Origin: an uncultured Caryophanales bacterium
GTDB taxonomy: Bacteria; Bacillota_I; Bacilli_A; RF39; UBA660
Direction of reading: 5' to 3'
Length of the DNA: 46,519 bases
Assembly (NCBI GenBank): GCA_947648915.1
Contig: CANSPQ010000009.1
Coordinates: forward strand, 1-46,519
Shown: piece by piece, positions 23,938 to 32,470 of the stretch
Layout: each line of letters starts with the position of its first letter
How positions within the stretch are numbered: the stretch's first letter is position 1
The notes under the pieces: generated by a model
Databases searched by the model: none
What the model was told of the DNA's origin: nothing
What the model saw: only the letters and a program-made list of their open reading frames with translations
Made by a program: the position numbers and the translations under genes

Positions 23938-25089
23938 ATGCGTAGTGTTGGTATTATTTGTGAATATAATCCATTTCATAACGGTCATTTGTTTCATTTG
24001 GAACAAATCAAGGAAAAGTTTCCTAATCATAGAATCGTACTTGTAATGAGTGGCAATTTTACGCAAAGAGGAGATGTCAGCATTATCAACAAATGGGATA
24101 AAACCGAAATTGCCCTTTTCTATGGTGTTGATTTAGTCGTAGAACTTCCTTTTGTATTTGCGGTTCAGAGTGCAGATATCTTTGCACGTACAAGTATTGA
24201 ATTATTGGATATGTTGCAAGTAGAATATTTGGTATTTGGTAGCGAATGTAATCAAATAGATCGATTAATTGTGTGTGCTAAAGTCCAGTTGGAAAATAAA
24301 AAATATGATAAATTAGTGAAACAATACCTAGAGGAAGGAACGAATTATCCAACCGCCTTATCTAAAGCACTATATGATTTGACTGGAAAGAGGATTAAAG
24401 AACCCAATGATATATTAGGAATGACTTATATTAGGGAAATATTAAGAATTGGAAGTACGATAAAGCCTGTATCCATTCCGAGGCAGAATGATTATAATTC
24501 TTTAGAGCTAGAAGGACCTATGAGTAGCGCGACTAGTATACGTCATGCACTGCAAGAAGGAAGATATGTCCTAGATTATGTGCCTACAGAGACACTCAAA
24601 TATCTTACAGAACTACATTTTACAAGTGACTATTTTCCCCTATTAAAATATAAAATATTATCTGATTGGAATCACTTAGAAGAATTTCAAACCGTAGATG
24701 AGGGTATTGAAAATCGAATCCGTAAGTTTATTATTTCTTCCAAGAATTTAGATGAATTGATTTTAAAAATGAAGACCAAACGATATACTTATAATAAACT
24801 AGCTAGAATGTTTACCCATATTTTATGCAATGTGACAAAGGAAGAGATGAAACAGTTCCAAAAAATAGAATACGTTCGTATTCTTGGATTTAATAAAAAA
24901 GGGAGGGAACTACTAAAAGAAATAAAAGAAAAAATACCAGTTCCAATTGTAACCAATTTTTCTTCTTTCAAACACCCTATGTTAGATATGGAATTTAGAG
25001 CTACCTGTATTTATGCAAGTATACTTGAAGAACAGGAAAAAATAAAATTGATTGAAAGTGAATATAAAAATTCACCTATTATAAAATAG
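23938..25089 (+). CDS. tmcAL: tRNA(Met) cytidine acetate ligase
   Basis: 383 residues, RBS GGTGA. The N-terminal nucleotidyltransferase HIGH-type motif is NPFHNGHLFHLEQI. SGNFTQRGD follows and binds ATP, and the middle contains FGSECNQIDRL and GPMSSATSIRHAL. It activates acetate with ATP and transfers it to C34 of elongator tRNA-Met (ac4C), as shown for B. subtilis YlbM/TmcAL. Position next to yceD/rpmF agrees. Confidence 0.95.
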   Translation: MRSVGIICEYNPFHNGHLFHLEQIKEKFPNHRIVLVMSGNFTQRGDVSIINKWDKTEIALFYGVDLVVELPFVFAVQSADIFARTSIELLDMLQVEYLVFGSECNQIDRLIVCAKVQLENKKYDKLVKQYLEEGTNYPTALSKALYDLTGKRIKEPNDILGMTYIREILRIGSTIKPVSIPRQNDYNSLELEGPMSSATSIRHALQEGRYVLDYVPTETLKYLTELHFTSDYFPLLKYKILSDWNHLEEFQTVDEGIENRIRKFIISSKNLDELILKMKTKRYTYNKLARMFTHILCNVTKEEMKQFQKIEYVRILGFNKKGRELLKEIKEKIPVPIVTNFSSFKHPMLDMEFRATCIYASILEEQEKIKLIESEYKNSPIIK

Positions 25090-25113
25090 TGGTTTCACCC
25101 ACTATTTTTGACT

Positions 25114-26085
25114 TCATTGTAATGCTTCTATTTGTTCTTTTGTTAAACCAGTTGTCTTTATGATAATATCAATGTCTATATTTTCTTTTAGCAGATTTCT
25201 AGCAATTTCTCTATTTCTCTCTGCAACACCCTGCTCGATACCCTGTTCAATTCCTTGTTGTATTCCTTGTTGTATTCCTTGTTGTATTCCTTCTTTTTTC
25301 CCTTGCTTTAACCCTTCTTCTATTCCTCGTTTTAATCCTTCCTCTTTCGCATCTTCCATAAATGTATTATATTCTAACTCTTGTCTTGTATATGCCAAAT
25401 ATAATGCCACTACTTCTTCATCTGTGCTATACTTATCTACCTCTTCTATTAACTTCTTTCTTGCCTTTTCTTCCATCTCTATCTCCCCTACCACTTTTTG
25501 AAATGCTTCCTTTTTCTGGGTTGTAAATGCAAAACACCATTTTGTTAAGTTGCTTTCACTATCAGTATAACATAATTTGCTTCCAATTACCATATCTACA
25601 AAGTCAATTCTAAATTTTTCACTTAATATTTTTCCTTCTTCATTTCTGAAATAGTAGGTTTCTTTTAGTTTGTTACTAGTTCGACAATTGTTTAAATTAA
25701 TTTGAATGGTTCTTCCTATCTTATTATAACTGTTATCTCCATACTTTAGGTTTCCAGAATGTATATTACATGCATATATAATATTTCGGTCAATCGTTCC
25801 TTGATTTACTTTATTGGATAATTCGATATTGATTTTTTCATCTTCCAATTCTAGGATTAAATCTACTTGTTTATTCGCTTCTTGTTTTCCTTCTAGTTGT
25901 AAATCTCTTGAACACAGTTTTACTTTCCCTTTTATTTTTTCAAGTGGTATTTCTAGGTAACAAGATAGAAAATTTTCTACAATATCTATATTTTCGGGGT
26001 TATTGAATATTGCTGTAAATACATAATCATATGTTAAGGGGATAATTTTTCCTTCTTCTAGTTTTTCTTTGCGTACATCTTTCAT
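25114..26085 (-). CDS. Rpn-family PD-(D/E)XK nuclease / putative transposase
   Basis: 323 residues. The N-terminal domain (LTYDYVFTAIFNNPENIDIVENFLSCYLEIP) is the PDDEXK_2/Rpn start. The catalytic strand pair reads VDLILELEDEKINIELSNK, a variant of the DxxxxxxxGxxxxIEMQ motif with Ser for Gln. Residues about 255-290 are a short tandem repeat of GIQQG/GIEQG units, a common Rpn C-terminal feature, followed by a helix-turn-helix-like KTTGLTKEQIEAL. Rpn proteins promote RecA-independent recombination and some are defence-associated; this copy's role is unknown. Its ribosome site sits in a hairpin. Confidence 0.87.
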   Translation of the reverse strand: MKDVRKEKLEEGKIIPLTYDYVFTAIFNNPENIDIVENFLSCYLEIPLEKIKGKVKLCSRDLQLEGKQEANKQVDLILELEDEKINIELSNKVNQGTIDRNIIYACNIHSGNLKYGDNSYNKIGRTIQINLNNCRTSNKLKETYYFRNEEGKILSEKFRIDFVDMVIGSKLCYTDSESNLTKWCFAFTTQKKEAFQKVVGEIEMEEKARKKLIEEVDKYSTDEEVVALYLAYTRQELEYNTFMEDAKEEGLKRGIEEGLKQGKKEGIQQGIQQGIQQGIEQGIEQGVAERNREIARNLLKENIDIDIIIKTTGLTKEQIEALQ

Positions 26086-26087
26086 GA

Positions 26088-26116
26088 GTATTCCTCCAGT
26101 TCTTTTAGGAGAATAC
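26088..26116 (-). promoter_or_regulatory. Hairpin sequestering the ribosome-binding site of the Rpn gene
   Basis: In the mRNA, GTATTCTCC pairs with GGAGGAATAC (one bulged base) across a 10-base loop. The GGAGG ribosome site is fully inside the stem and the ATG follows three bases after it. This would lower translation unless the stem opens. Confidence 0.5.
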
Positions 26117-26225
26117 CATACTTGTTTTTTTCTTACAAATGATACTTTTTCTATTTTTGATTTCTACTTTTATCATAATTTCTTTTTTCTATTATAACAA
26201 TTTTTTCATTCTAACAAAAAAAACA

Positions 26226-26245
26226 TACAAATCTCTAAATTTGTA
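26226..26245 (-). terminator. Terminator of the FemAB gene
   Basis: TACAAAT/ATTTGTA (7-bp arms) followed on the minus strand by TGTTTTTTTT, 16 bp after the stop codon at 26261. Confidence 0.8.
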
Positions 26246-26260
26246 CATTTTTTAAAATTT

Positions 26261-27553
26261 TTAATTTGCTTCTTTTTTGGCCTTTCTAAATTTCATCTTT
26301 CGGTAAAAAGGCACTAATTTGTGGAAAACAAAACACATAAATGAATTTAAAGTAAGATCAAATTCCCCAATGAATTCTACATAATCCCCACCAAACTTTT
26401 TCTTAAACTCATGTAATCCATATAAAGGATTTTCTTTTCTTAAATCACCAATTGTTCCAAATTGATCATAGATTTTGATTCCTTTTTGATAATAATATGC
26501 AATATGAGATTCATAAGTTTTATAATTGGCATATGTTTCTGATAAAATATTATGGTTTCCGGCATATAATACCCATGCTTTATCTCCATATGCAATAATA
26601 AAATGCGCACTCAATGTAATTTCATTGCCATATTGTTTCCTATATGCTTCATATTTTTCTAAATCTGTTTTTATTTTTGCAAGTTGATTTTCCAATTCTT
26701 TCCTTTTGGTATTTTGGCTCTTACTACATTGTTCTAAATGAAATAGTGGTTCTAACTCCAATTCTAAACTTTGTTTTTTTGACTCTAATTTTTCTATAAT
26801 CTTATTTAGGTTGGCAATTCCTAAAAAAATTTCGCAGTCATTATGTTCTTTCCATATTTGATATAAATCTTGGTAATACGTAATTCCATGTGTAATAAAT
26901 TCTTTCCGATTTTCTGTAATACGCATCAGTTCATAAAAGGTTGGAATATCTTTTTCTGTACCAATCCTAACTTCTATTTCTAACTCTTCTGCTTTTTTGA
27001 TACGTTGCTTGGTCGTTTTTGAAAAGTTATTTTTAATTTCTTCTAATGGCTTCTTAAAATCGATACGAAAGGTATATCTTGGTTGATTCAAATCAAAATT
27101 CTTTGTAAATCCTAAGTGGTGAAATCCTATTTTTTTTAAATCATTTAGAATTTTTCTTCCATCATATGGTAGCTTTACTGCTTCCCCATTACAATTTTCT
27201 TGTTTCAATACAATATCAGAATCTAGCTTGAAAAAAATAGCCTTCTGTTTTTTCCCATATTGTTTTAAAGAAGTAACAAATTTTTTCAATAAATCAGTAT
27301 CACCCATATTCATGACAAAACCACGTGGAATATAAAAGTAACAAAAATGGAAAGGCAACTGTTTTTGTAACAACAAAGTCATTGCGACAAATTCACCCGA
27401 ATCCTCTTTTAAACCAACATAATGAGGAATAAAATTCTTATCTTTTTTCGCAAACTCACCCCATGCATAACTTTGTAAATAGTGAGATTTATAAGAATTA
27501 TTTTCTACGAACTTTTCATAGGTTTCACGGTCTATATTGGATATGAATTTCAT
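26261..27553 (-). CDS. FemA/FemB/FemX-family aminoacyltransferase
   Basis: 430 residues, ATG after GAGGAGG. Double GNAT-fold Fem pattern: SHYLQSYAWGEFAKK near the start, FYIPRGFVMN, then FSKTTKQRIKKAEE and ELMRITENRKEF, and near the end GDLRKENPLYGLHEFKKKFGG, the strongest Fem signature. A coiled-coil arm (about 255-310) inserted in the second half is characteristic. These enzymes add amino acids from charged tRNA to the stem peptide Lys of lipid II, forming the peptidoglycan interpeptide bridge. Single-gene unit between terminators. Confidence 0.93.
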   Translation of the reverse strand: MKFISNIDRETYEKFVENNSYKSHYLQSYAWGEFAKKDKNFIPHYVGLKEDSGEFVAMTLLLQKQLPFHFCYFYIPRGFVMNMGDTDLLKKFVTSLKQYGKKQKAIFFKLDSDIVLKQENCNGEAVKLPYDGRKILNDLKKIGFHHLGFTKNFDLNQPRYTFRIDFKKPLEEIKNNFSKTTKQRIKKAEELEIEVRIGTEKDIPTFYELMRITENRKEFITHGITYYQDLYQIWKEHNDCEIFLGIANLNKIIEKLESKKQSLELELEPLFHLEQCSKSQNTKRKELENQLAKIKTDLEKYEAYRKQYGNEITLSAHFIIAYGDKAWVLYAGNHNILSETYANYKTYESHIAYYYQKGIKIYDQFGTIGDLRKENPLYGLHEFKKKFGGDYVEFIGEFDLTLNSFMCFVFHKLVPFYRKMKFRKAKKEAN

Positions 27554-27606
27554 GTTAAAACCTCCTCTAGTATTTAGTATATCATAGAATGAATAAAATA
27601 AAAAAA

Positions 27607-27624
27607 GAAGAATTAGATTTCTTC
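27607..27624 (-). terminator. Terminator of pyk
   Basis: GAAGAA/TTCTTC overlapping the stop codon, followed on the minus strand by TTTTTTTATTTT. Confidence 0.65.
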
Positions 27625-29022
27625 AATTTTCATAAAGTTTGTTGTTTTATTTTCTGTATTATTTGGAAATCCCCCTGTAATAACAATGGTATCTCCTTTT
27701 TGTAAGTTCATAAATTTTTGTGCTTGTACTTTTGCATCGGCGATTACTTCATCGGTACTATTATAAATTGGTACAATCGCAGAATAAACACCATAACTTA
27801 AAGCTAGAGAACGTGCGGTTTCATGTGTTGGACAGGCCGCTAATACAAAAGCATTTGGTCTTAGATTACTAATCTGTTTTGCGGTATACCCGCTCATAGT
27901 CGCAGCTACAATTACTTTCGTATTTAATTCTTTGCTTGCAGTTACAACACTGTCTGCAATGACGGATGTTATATCCCTTTTTCTCAAATCTTTATATTTG
28001 TCCTTATATACATTATAACTTTCTACCGTTTCACAAATTTGGGCCATTGTTTGAATGGTTTCCACTGGATAGTTACCAATTGTTGTTTCATCACTTGTCA
28101 TAATTGCATCACAACCAGTTAATACGGCATTCGCAACATCAGTTACTTCTGCATTGGTTGGTCTAATATTGGTTTTCATACTATACATCATTTGGGTTGC
28201 CATGATAATTCTTTTTCCTTTGGCATGACATTTGTCAATCATCATCTGTTGATATAATGGTAATTTTTCAACACCTGTTTCTGTTCCTAAATCACCTCTC
28301 GCAATCATGATAATATCAGACTCTTCTACAATTTCGTCTAAATTATCCATCGCATATTGTGTTTCTACTTTAGAGATAATCTGCATATTTTCTTTTCCAT
28401 ATTTTTTACAAAGAGATCTTACCGCTTTGATATCTTCTGCACTATTGACAAAAGAAATGGCTAGGAAATCTCCGTCATGATTACAAGCATATTTGATATC
28501 TTCTTCATCTTTTTCACTGACATATGGAATGTCTAATTTCATACCTGGAATACAAACTCCACGTCTACTTTTGATGACCCCACCATTTACAATACGACAA
28601 GTAATACCGTCATGATCTATTTCTTCTACAATGAGTTTGTAAAAACCATCATCGACTAAAATTTCCATTCCTACTTTGATATCTTTTAAAATACCTCTAT
28701 AGTTAAAGCAAATTGCTTCACTGGTTCCTTCAATTTCATCCTCTACAATACGGATGGTATTTCCTGCCACTAATTCAATTTTGTCATCTTTGAATGCGCA
28801 AGTTCTTAAGTCAGGTCCTTTGGTATCATAAAGAATCGCGATATCTGTTCCTAATTCCTCATTGGCTCTTTTCACCAAAGATTCATCGAGTGCTCTTTCT
28901 TCTAAAGTAGCATGGGAAAAGTTAATACGGGCTACATTCATACCAGCCTCTACAATTCCTTTGAAAGCTTCCCAAGTTTGTGTAGATGGACCGATACTAC
29001 AAATAATTTTTGTTTTTTTCAT
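27613..29022 (-). CDS. pyk: Pyruvate kinase
   Basis: 469 residues, ATG after AGAGGTG. MKKTKIICSIGPSTQTWE start, NFSHA, KGPDLRT, ISKVET and MIARGDLG (active site), and TQMMYSM all fit pyruvate kinase. The C-terminal regulatory domain ends in GDTIVITGGFPN...TTNFMKI; the extra PEP-utilising domain of Bacillus and Staphylococcus enzymes is absent. It makes pyruvate and ATP from phosphoenolpyruvate in the last step of glycolysis. Confidence 0.97.
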   Translation of the reverse strand: MKKTKIICSIGPSTQTWEAFKGIVEAGMNVARINFSHATLEERALDESLVKRANEELGTDIAILYDTKGPDLRTCAFKDDKIELVAGNTIRIVEDEIEGTSEAICFNYRGILKDIKVGMEILVDDGFYKLIVEEIDHDGITCRIVNGGVIKSRRGVCIPGMKLDIPYVSEKDEEDIKYACNHDGDFLAISFVNSAEDIKAVRSLCKKYGKENMQIISKVETQYAMDNLDEIVEESDIIMIARGDLGTETGVEKLPLYQQMMIDKCHAKGKRIIMATQMMYSMKTNIRPTNAEVTDVANAVLTGCDAIMTSDETTIGNYPVETIQTMAQICETVESYNVYKDKYKDLRKRDITSVIADSVVTASKELNTKVIVAATMSGYTAKQISNLRPNAFVLAACPTHETARSLALSYGVYSAIVPIYNSTDEVIADAKVQAQKFMNLQKGDTIVITGGFPNNTENKTTNFMKIEEI

Positions 29023-29085
29023 AAATACACCTCTTCTAATTTTGCCGAACAGAACTCATTTTACCATATGTGAAAGGAGAATGCA

Positions 29086-29112
29086 ATAAAAATATCCTTT
29101 AAATATAAGGAT
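29086..29112 (-). terminator. Terminator of the SNF2 helicase gene
   Basis: ATCCTT/AAGGAT stem followed on the minus strand by ATTTTTATT, between the helicase stop and pyk. A second dyad (GTCATTC...GAATGAC) lies just upstream. Confidence 0.6.
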
Positions 29113-29151
29113 ACTCTAAGTATGACATTCGAGTCATTGGAATGACCCAAA

Positions 29152-32100
29152 TTATTCTTTATTTTCTAATATAGATAGCAGTTCTTCTTCAGTTAATTTC
29201 GATAAAATAATTTGATCCCTCGTATCTCCTTCGATAACTTGTTCACTCAAATGACGTTTTTTCTGTTGTAATTCTAGGATTTTTTCTTCTATTGTTCCTT
29301 TTGCAATCAAACGAATGACTTCGACTACATGTTTTTGACCAATACGATGGGAACGATCCGTTGCTTGGTTTTCTACTTGTGGGTTCCACCATAAATCTAA
29401 GTGAATTACAATGTCCGCACTCGTTAGGTTTAATCCAGTTCCTCCTGCTTTGAGTGAAATCAAAAATACACTCGTTTCATCTTGATTAAAGGCATCCACT
29501 AGTTCCATCCTTGTTTTACTTGGTGTACTTCCATCTAGATAGTAAGAAGTAATCGTATTCTGTTGTAATTCTGCTTGCACCAGCTTCAGGGCAGATGGGA
29601 ATTGGGAAAAAAGTAATATTTTATGTCCATTACGAATGGATTCTTCCAAAATTTGAATTAGGGCATCTAGTTTCCCGCTACGAATATCGGTATCTACATA
29701 AAGTCTAGGATCAATGCAGATTTGTCTTAGTCTTGTCAGTAAGGATAAGATTAAGATTTGACTTTTCGCAAATCCTTCCTTTTGCAGTGTATCGTGAATT
29801 TCTTTTTTGGTTTGTTCTAATTGTGCCAAGTAAAGTTTCTTTTGCTCTTCTGACATATCGACATAGATATTGGTTTCTATTTTATCTGGTAACTCTTTTA
29901 ATACATCTTTCTTCTTTCTACGTAAAATGAAAGGGGCAATTTGGGTATTTAATTTTTCTAGTAATTCTGGATGTTCTTCGATTGCTTTGATGCTATATCT
30001 TGCTTTGAAATTGGCATATGTAGATAAAAATTCTGGCATTAGGAAATCAAAGATACTATATAATTCTAATAAAGAATTTTCAATTGGCGTTCCTGTAAGC
30101 GCAAAACGTGTCTTTGCTTTAATGGTTTTAATCATTTTTGTAGTTTCTGCATTCATGTTCTTGATATTTTGCGCTTCATCGATAATACAAGTATCAAAAG
30201 TATATGATTGGTACTTAGCAATATCTTGTCTTAAAAGTCCATAGGTAGTTAGAATCACGTCATAAGATTCTATTTTATTGAAAGCATCCATTCTTTTTTG
30301 TTTGGTATCATTGATAATCAAATACTTTAGTTCTGGTCCAAATTGTTGTAACTCATGTTCCCAGTTATAAATCAAAGAAGTTGGAGCAACGAGTAACATG
30401 ATTCCTGCTTTTTCTTTGACTTTCTGTTTGATGTATTCAATTGTTTGTAGCGATTTTCCCAAACCCATTTCATCTGCTAAAATGCCACTAAAACCACATT
30501 TGGAAAGGGTTAACATCCATTTGATTCCTACTTTTTGATAATCTCTTAAAATAGATTCATTGTTACTATCAAATGTAATTTCTGTATCTTTATATGCTCT
30601 AAATTGATCTAAGAATTTTTGAAGAGAATCATCTAATTTCACAAAAGTATTTTCTTCTAATGACAAACTTTTATAGAGTGGCAAGGTACCATGTCCTTGA
30701 TCAATTTCCAGATGGTCTAACATCTGTGAAAATTCCTGTATGGTATCTTCACTTAAATCTACGTAACTTCCATTCTTCATGCGATAGAATTTTTTCTTCA
30801 GTTGTAAGGATTTTAAGAAAGATGCCAGTTCCTCCTCATGAATGTGTTCTATCTCAAATTGATAAGATAGAATATTGTCTTGTCCTAACGAGAAACTACT
30901 TTGTACGCCTACATGGCGAAATACTTTCATGTCTTTTAATTTCTGTGAGACGTAGACTTCATATTTTTGAGACAGTTGATGTAATCCCTCTTCCAAAAAT
31001 GATACAATAGCGTTATTGTCCGTTAAAATAAAGGCATTATTTTCAAATTGGAATCCTTCTTTCAACAATTCTAGCTGATAAGATTCTTCTAATGTTTCAT
31101 CTCTTCTTAAATAGATATCGCTCCATGTATTATCCTCTGTAAATAAATCTTTTTCGATTTCTTGATAGCATAACATGATTTTACCAATGATGTTATTTTC
31201 TTTTTTTTCAAAATAGTATTTCACAGTTGGTAAATCCATTTTTATTTTTTCTTGTAATGTAGTATCTAGTTTGGTATTGGATATGATTTTCGGCAATATT
31301 TTTTTCGTGAATTCTTTCATTTCTTTTGGTTTCATGATGATATCTTGTTTTTTATTTTCTTGTAATAATTTTAATAAGGTAGCTTCTTTGACATGATACA
31401 TTTGGTTGTTTACTATCACATATTCATAACTAGAGATGAGTGGTTTTATCTCTTCGTGATGGATTTGAAAACGAATGTTTTCACCCAATGATTCTAATGC
31501 CATTGTAAGTGGAAATTGTTCTTCAATCCCAGAAAAGTGGTAGGTATAGTAACCAATTTCTACGGTAAAGGGATGGTTCTTGATTAACTTCATAAATTGT
31601 AGTAATGTTTCCCCAGTTAAACGAATATAATCTACTTTACCATCCATCATATGATAACCATAAAAACTACGGTAAACGTTATTTTGGCTGTCGACATAAA
31701 AGGAAATAAAATCAATGATGTTTTGATCTGTTTCATCAAATATATAGTTTTCATAAGAGTAGGTAAAGCTTTGACCAAATTCTACTTCTCCTTCTTGGTC
31801 GTGATATACTTGTAAAAACAATTCGAGATATTTTTTAAGCACATATTTTTTGTCTTCACCTATTCTGATTTGTAATTCATAGGTATCTGGATTTCTATAA
31901 TCGATTAATTTTAAGTTCACATCTAATGTAATTTTCCTTTTGTTCTTCACATTTTTTTGAAAAAGGTTCAATAATTTTTGATTGAACGTTTCATCGTATT
32001 CACTATTTAATTCAGCAATCATTTTGTTGACTTCTTCTTCATGTTCAATTAAATACATCACCGCAAGCGCAATATGCGGACAATAGTCTAATCCTGGTTT

Positions 32101-32313
32101 GCATCCGCAATCCATATCTAACATTTGATATTCTTTGTTAATGGTAATGGTAATTGGTAATTCTTCATAATGAAAATGTACCCTTACTCTATTGTTAGAT
32201 AATTCATATGAATCATAAATTAACTTTGTTTGATCCAAATTCAGTGCCTGTATATAGTTAGAAATTCCAACAATTTTAGTTACATCTTCGATTGTTACAA
32301 TTTTAGAACGCAT
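29152..32313 (-). CDS. SWIM zinc-finger SNF2-family DNA helicase
   Basis: 1053 residues, ATG after GAGGTGG. The N-terminal SWIM zinc finger reads CGCKPGLDYCPHIA (CxCx7CxH, about residues 74-87). The SNF2_N ATPase starts near residue 610: DEMGLGKSLQTIEYI (Walker A), then DEAQNIKN (DEAQ box) and TGTPIENS. Helicase C motifs are FSQFPSAL, SLKAGGTGLNLT and DRSHRIGQ. A long HTH/SNF2-associated middle domain lies between. Such YwqA/YqhH-like translocases remodel protein-DNA or RNA polymerase complexes; no methylase or nuclease is adjacent, so a DISARM-like system is not indicated. Confidence 0.92.
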   Translation of the reverse strand: MRSKIVTIEDVTKIVGISNYIQALNLDQTKLIYDSYELSNNRVRVHFHYEELPITITINKEYQMLDMDCGCKPGLDYCPHIALAVMYLIEHEEEVNKMIAELNSEYDETFNQKLLNLFQKNVKNKRKITLDVNLKLIDYRNPDTYELQIRIGEDKKYVLKKYLELFLQVYHDQEGEVEFGQSFTYSYENYIFDETDQNIIDFISFYVDSQNNVYRSFYGYHMMDGKVDYIRLTGETLLQFMKLIKNHPFTVEIGYYTYHFSGIEEQFPLTMALESLGENIRFQIHHEEIKPLISSYEYVIVNNQMYHVKEATLLKLLQENKKQDIIMKPKEMKEFTKKILPKIISNTKLDTTLQEKIKMDLPTVKYYFEKKENNIIGKIMLCYQEIEKDLFTEDNTWSDIYLRRDETLEESYQLELLKEGFQFENNAFILTDNNAIVSFLEEGLHQLSQKYEVYVSQKLKDMKVFRHVGVQSSFSLGQDNILSYQFEIEHIHEEELASFLKSLQLKKKFYRMKNGSYVDLSEDTIQEFSQMLDHLEIDQGHGTLPLYKSLSLEENTFVKLDDSLQKFLDQFRAYKDTEITFDSNNESILRDYQKVGIKWMLTLSKCGFSGILADEMGLGKSLQTIEYIKQKVKEKAGIMLLVAPTSLIYNWEHELQQFGPELKYLIINDTKQKRMDAFNKIESYDVILTTYGLLRQDIAKYQSYTFDTCIIDEAQNIKNMNAETTKMIKTIKAKTRFALTGTPIENSLLELYSIFDFLMPEFLSTYANFKARYSIKAIEEHPELLEKLNTQIAPFILRRKKKDVLKELPDKIETNIYVDMSEEQKKLYLAQLEQTKKEIHDTLQKEGFAKSQILILSLLTRLRQICIDPRLYVDTDIRSGKLDALIQILEESIRNGHKILLFSQFPSALKLVQAELQQNTITSYYLDGSTPSKTRMELVDAFNQDETSVFLISLKAGGTGLNLTSADIVIHLDLWWNPQVENQATDRSHRIGQKHVVEVIRLIAKGTIEEKILELQQKKRHLSEQVIEGDTRDQIILSKLTEEELLSILENKE

Positions 32314-32421
32314 ATTACCACCTCAAATACTTATAGTATATCATAGATAAGTTTCTATTTTGTATTCTTTTTGCCTATAATATCATTTTATTCTTGTGGG
32401 TTAGAATTTGAAATTATAGTA

Positions 32422-32458
32422 AAACCCAAACTTTTAATATTTTTAAAGGTTCGGGTTT
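32422..32458 (-). terminator. Probable terminator of the 932-residue protein gene
   Basis: AAAACCCGAACCTTT pairs imperfectly with AAAGTTTGGGTTTT across an AT loop, 13 bp past the stop codon. The T-run after the stem is short, so efficiency is uncertain. Confidence 0.5.
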
Positions 32459-32470
32459 TAAATATACTAT

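Noticed and set aside
25215-25330. Tandem short repeats that could suggest a CRISPR-like or minisatellite array
   Set aside because: They are in-frame codons for the GIQQG/GIEQG repeat of the Rpn-family protein, with no spacers.
29152-32313. SNF2 helicase considered as part of a DISARM-like or other defence system
   Set aside because: Neighbours are pyruvate kinase and an unknown protein; no methylase, nuclease or DUF1998 gene is present, and SWIM-SNF2 proteins are ordinary in Firmicutes.
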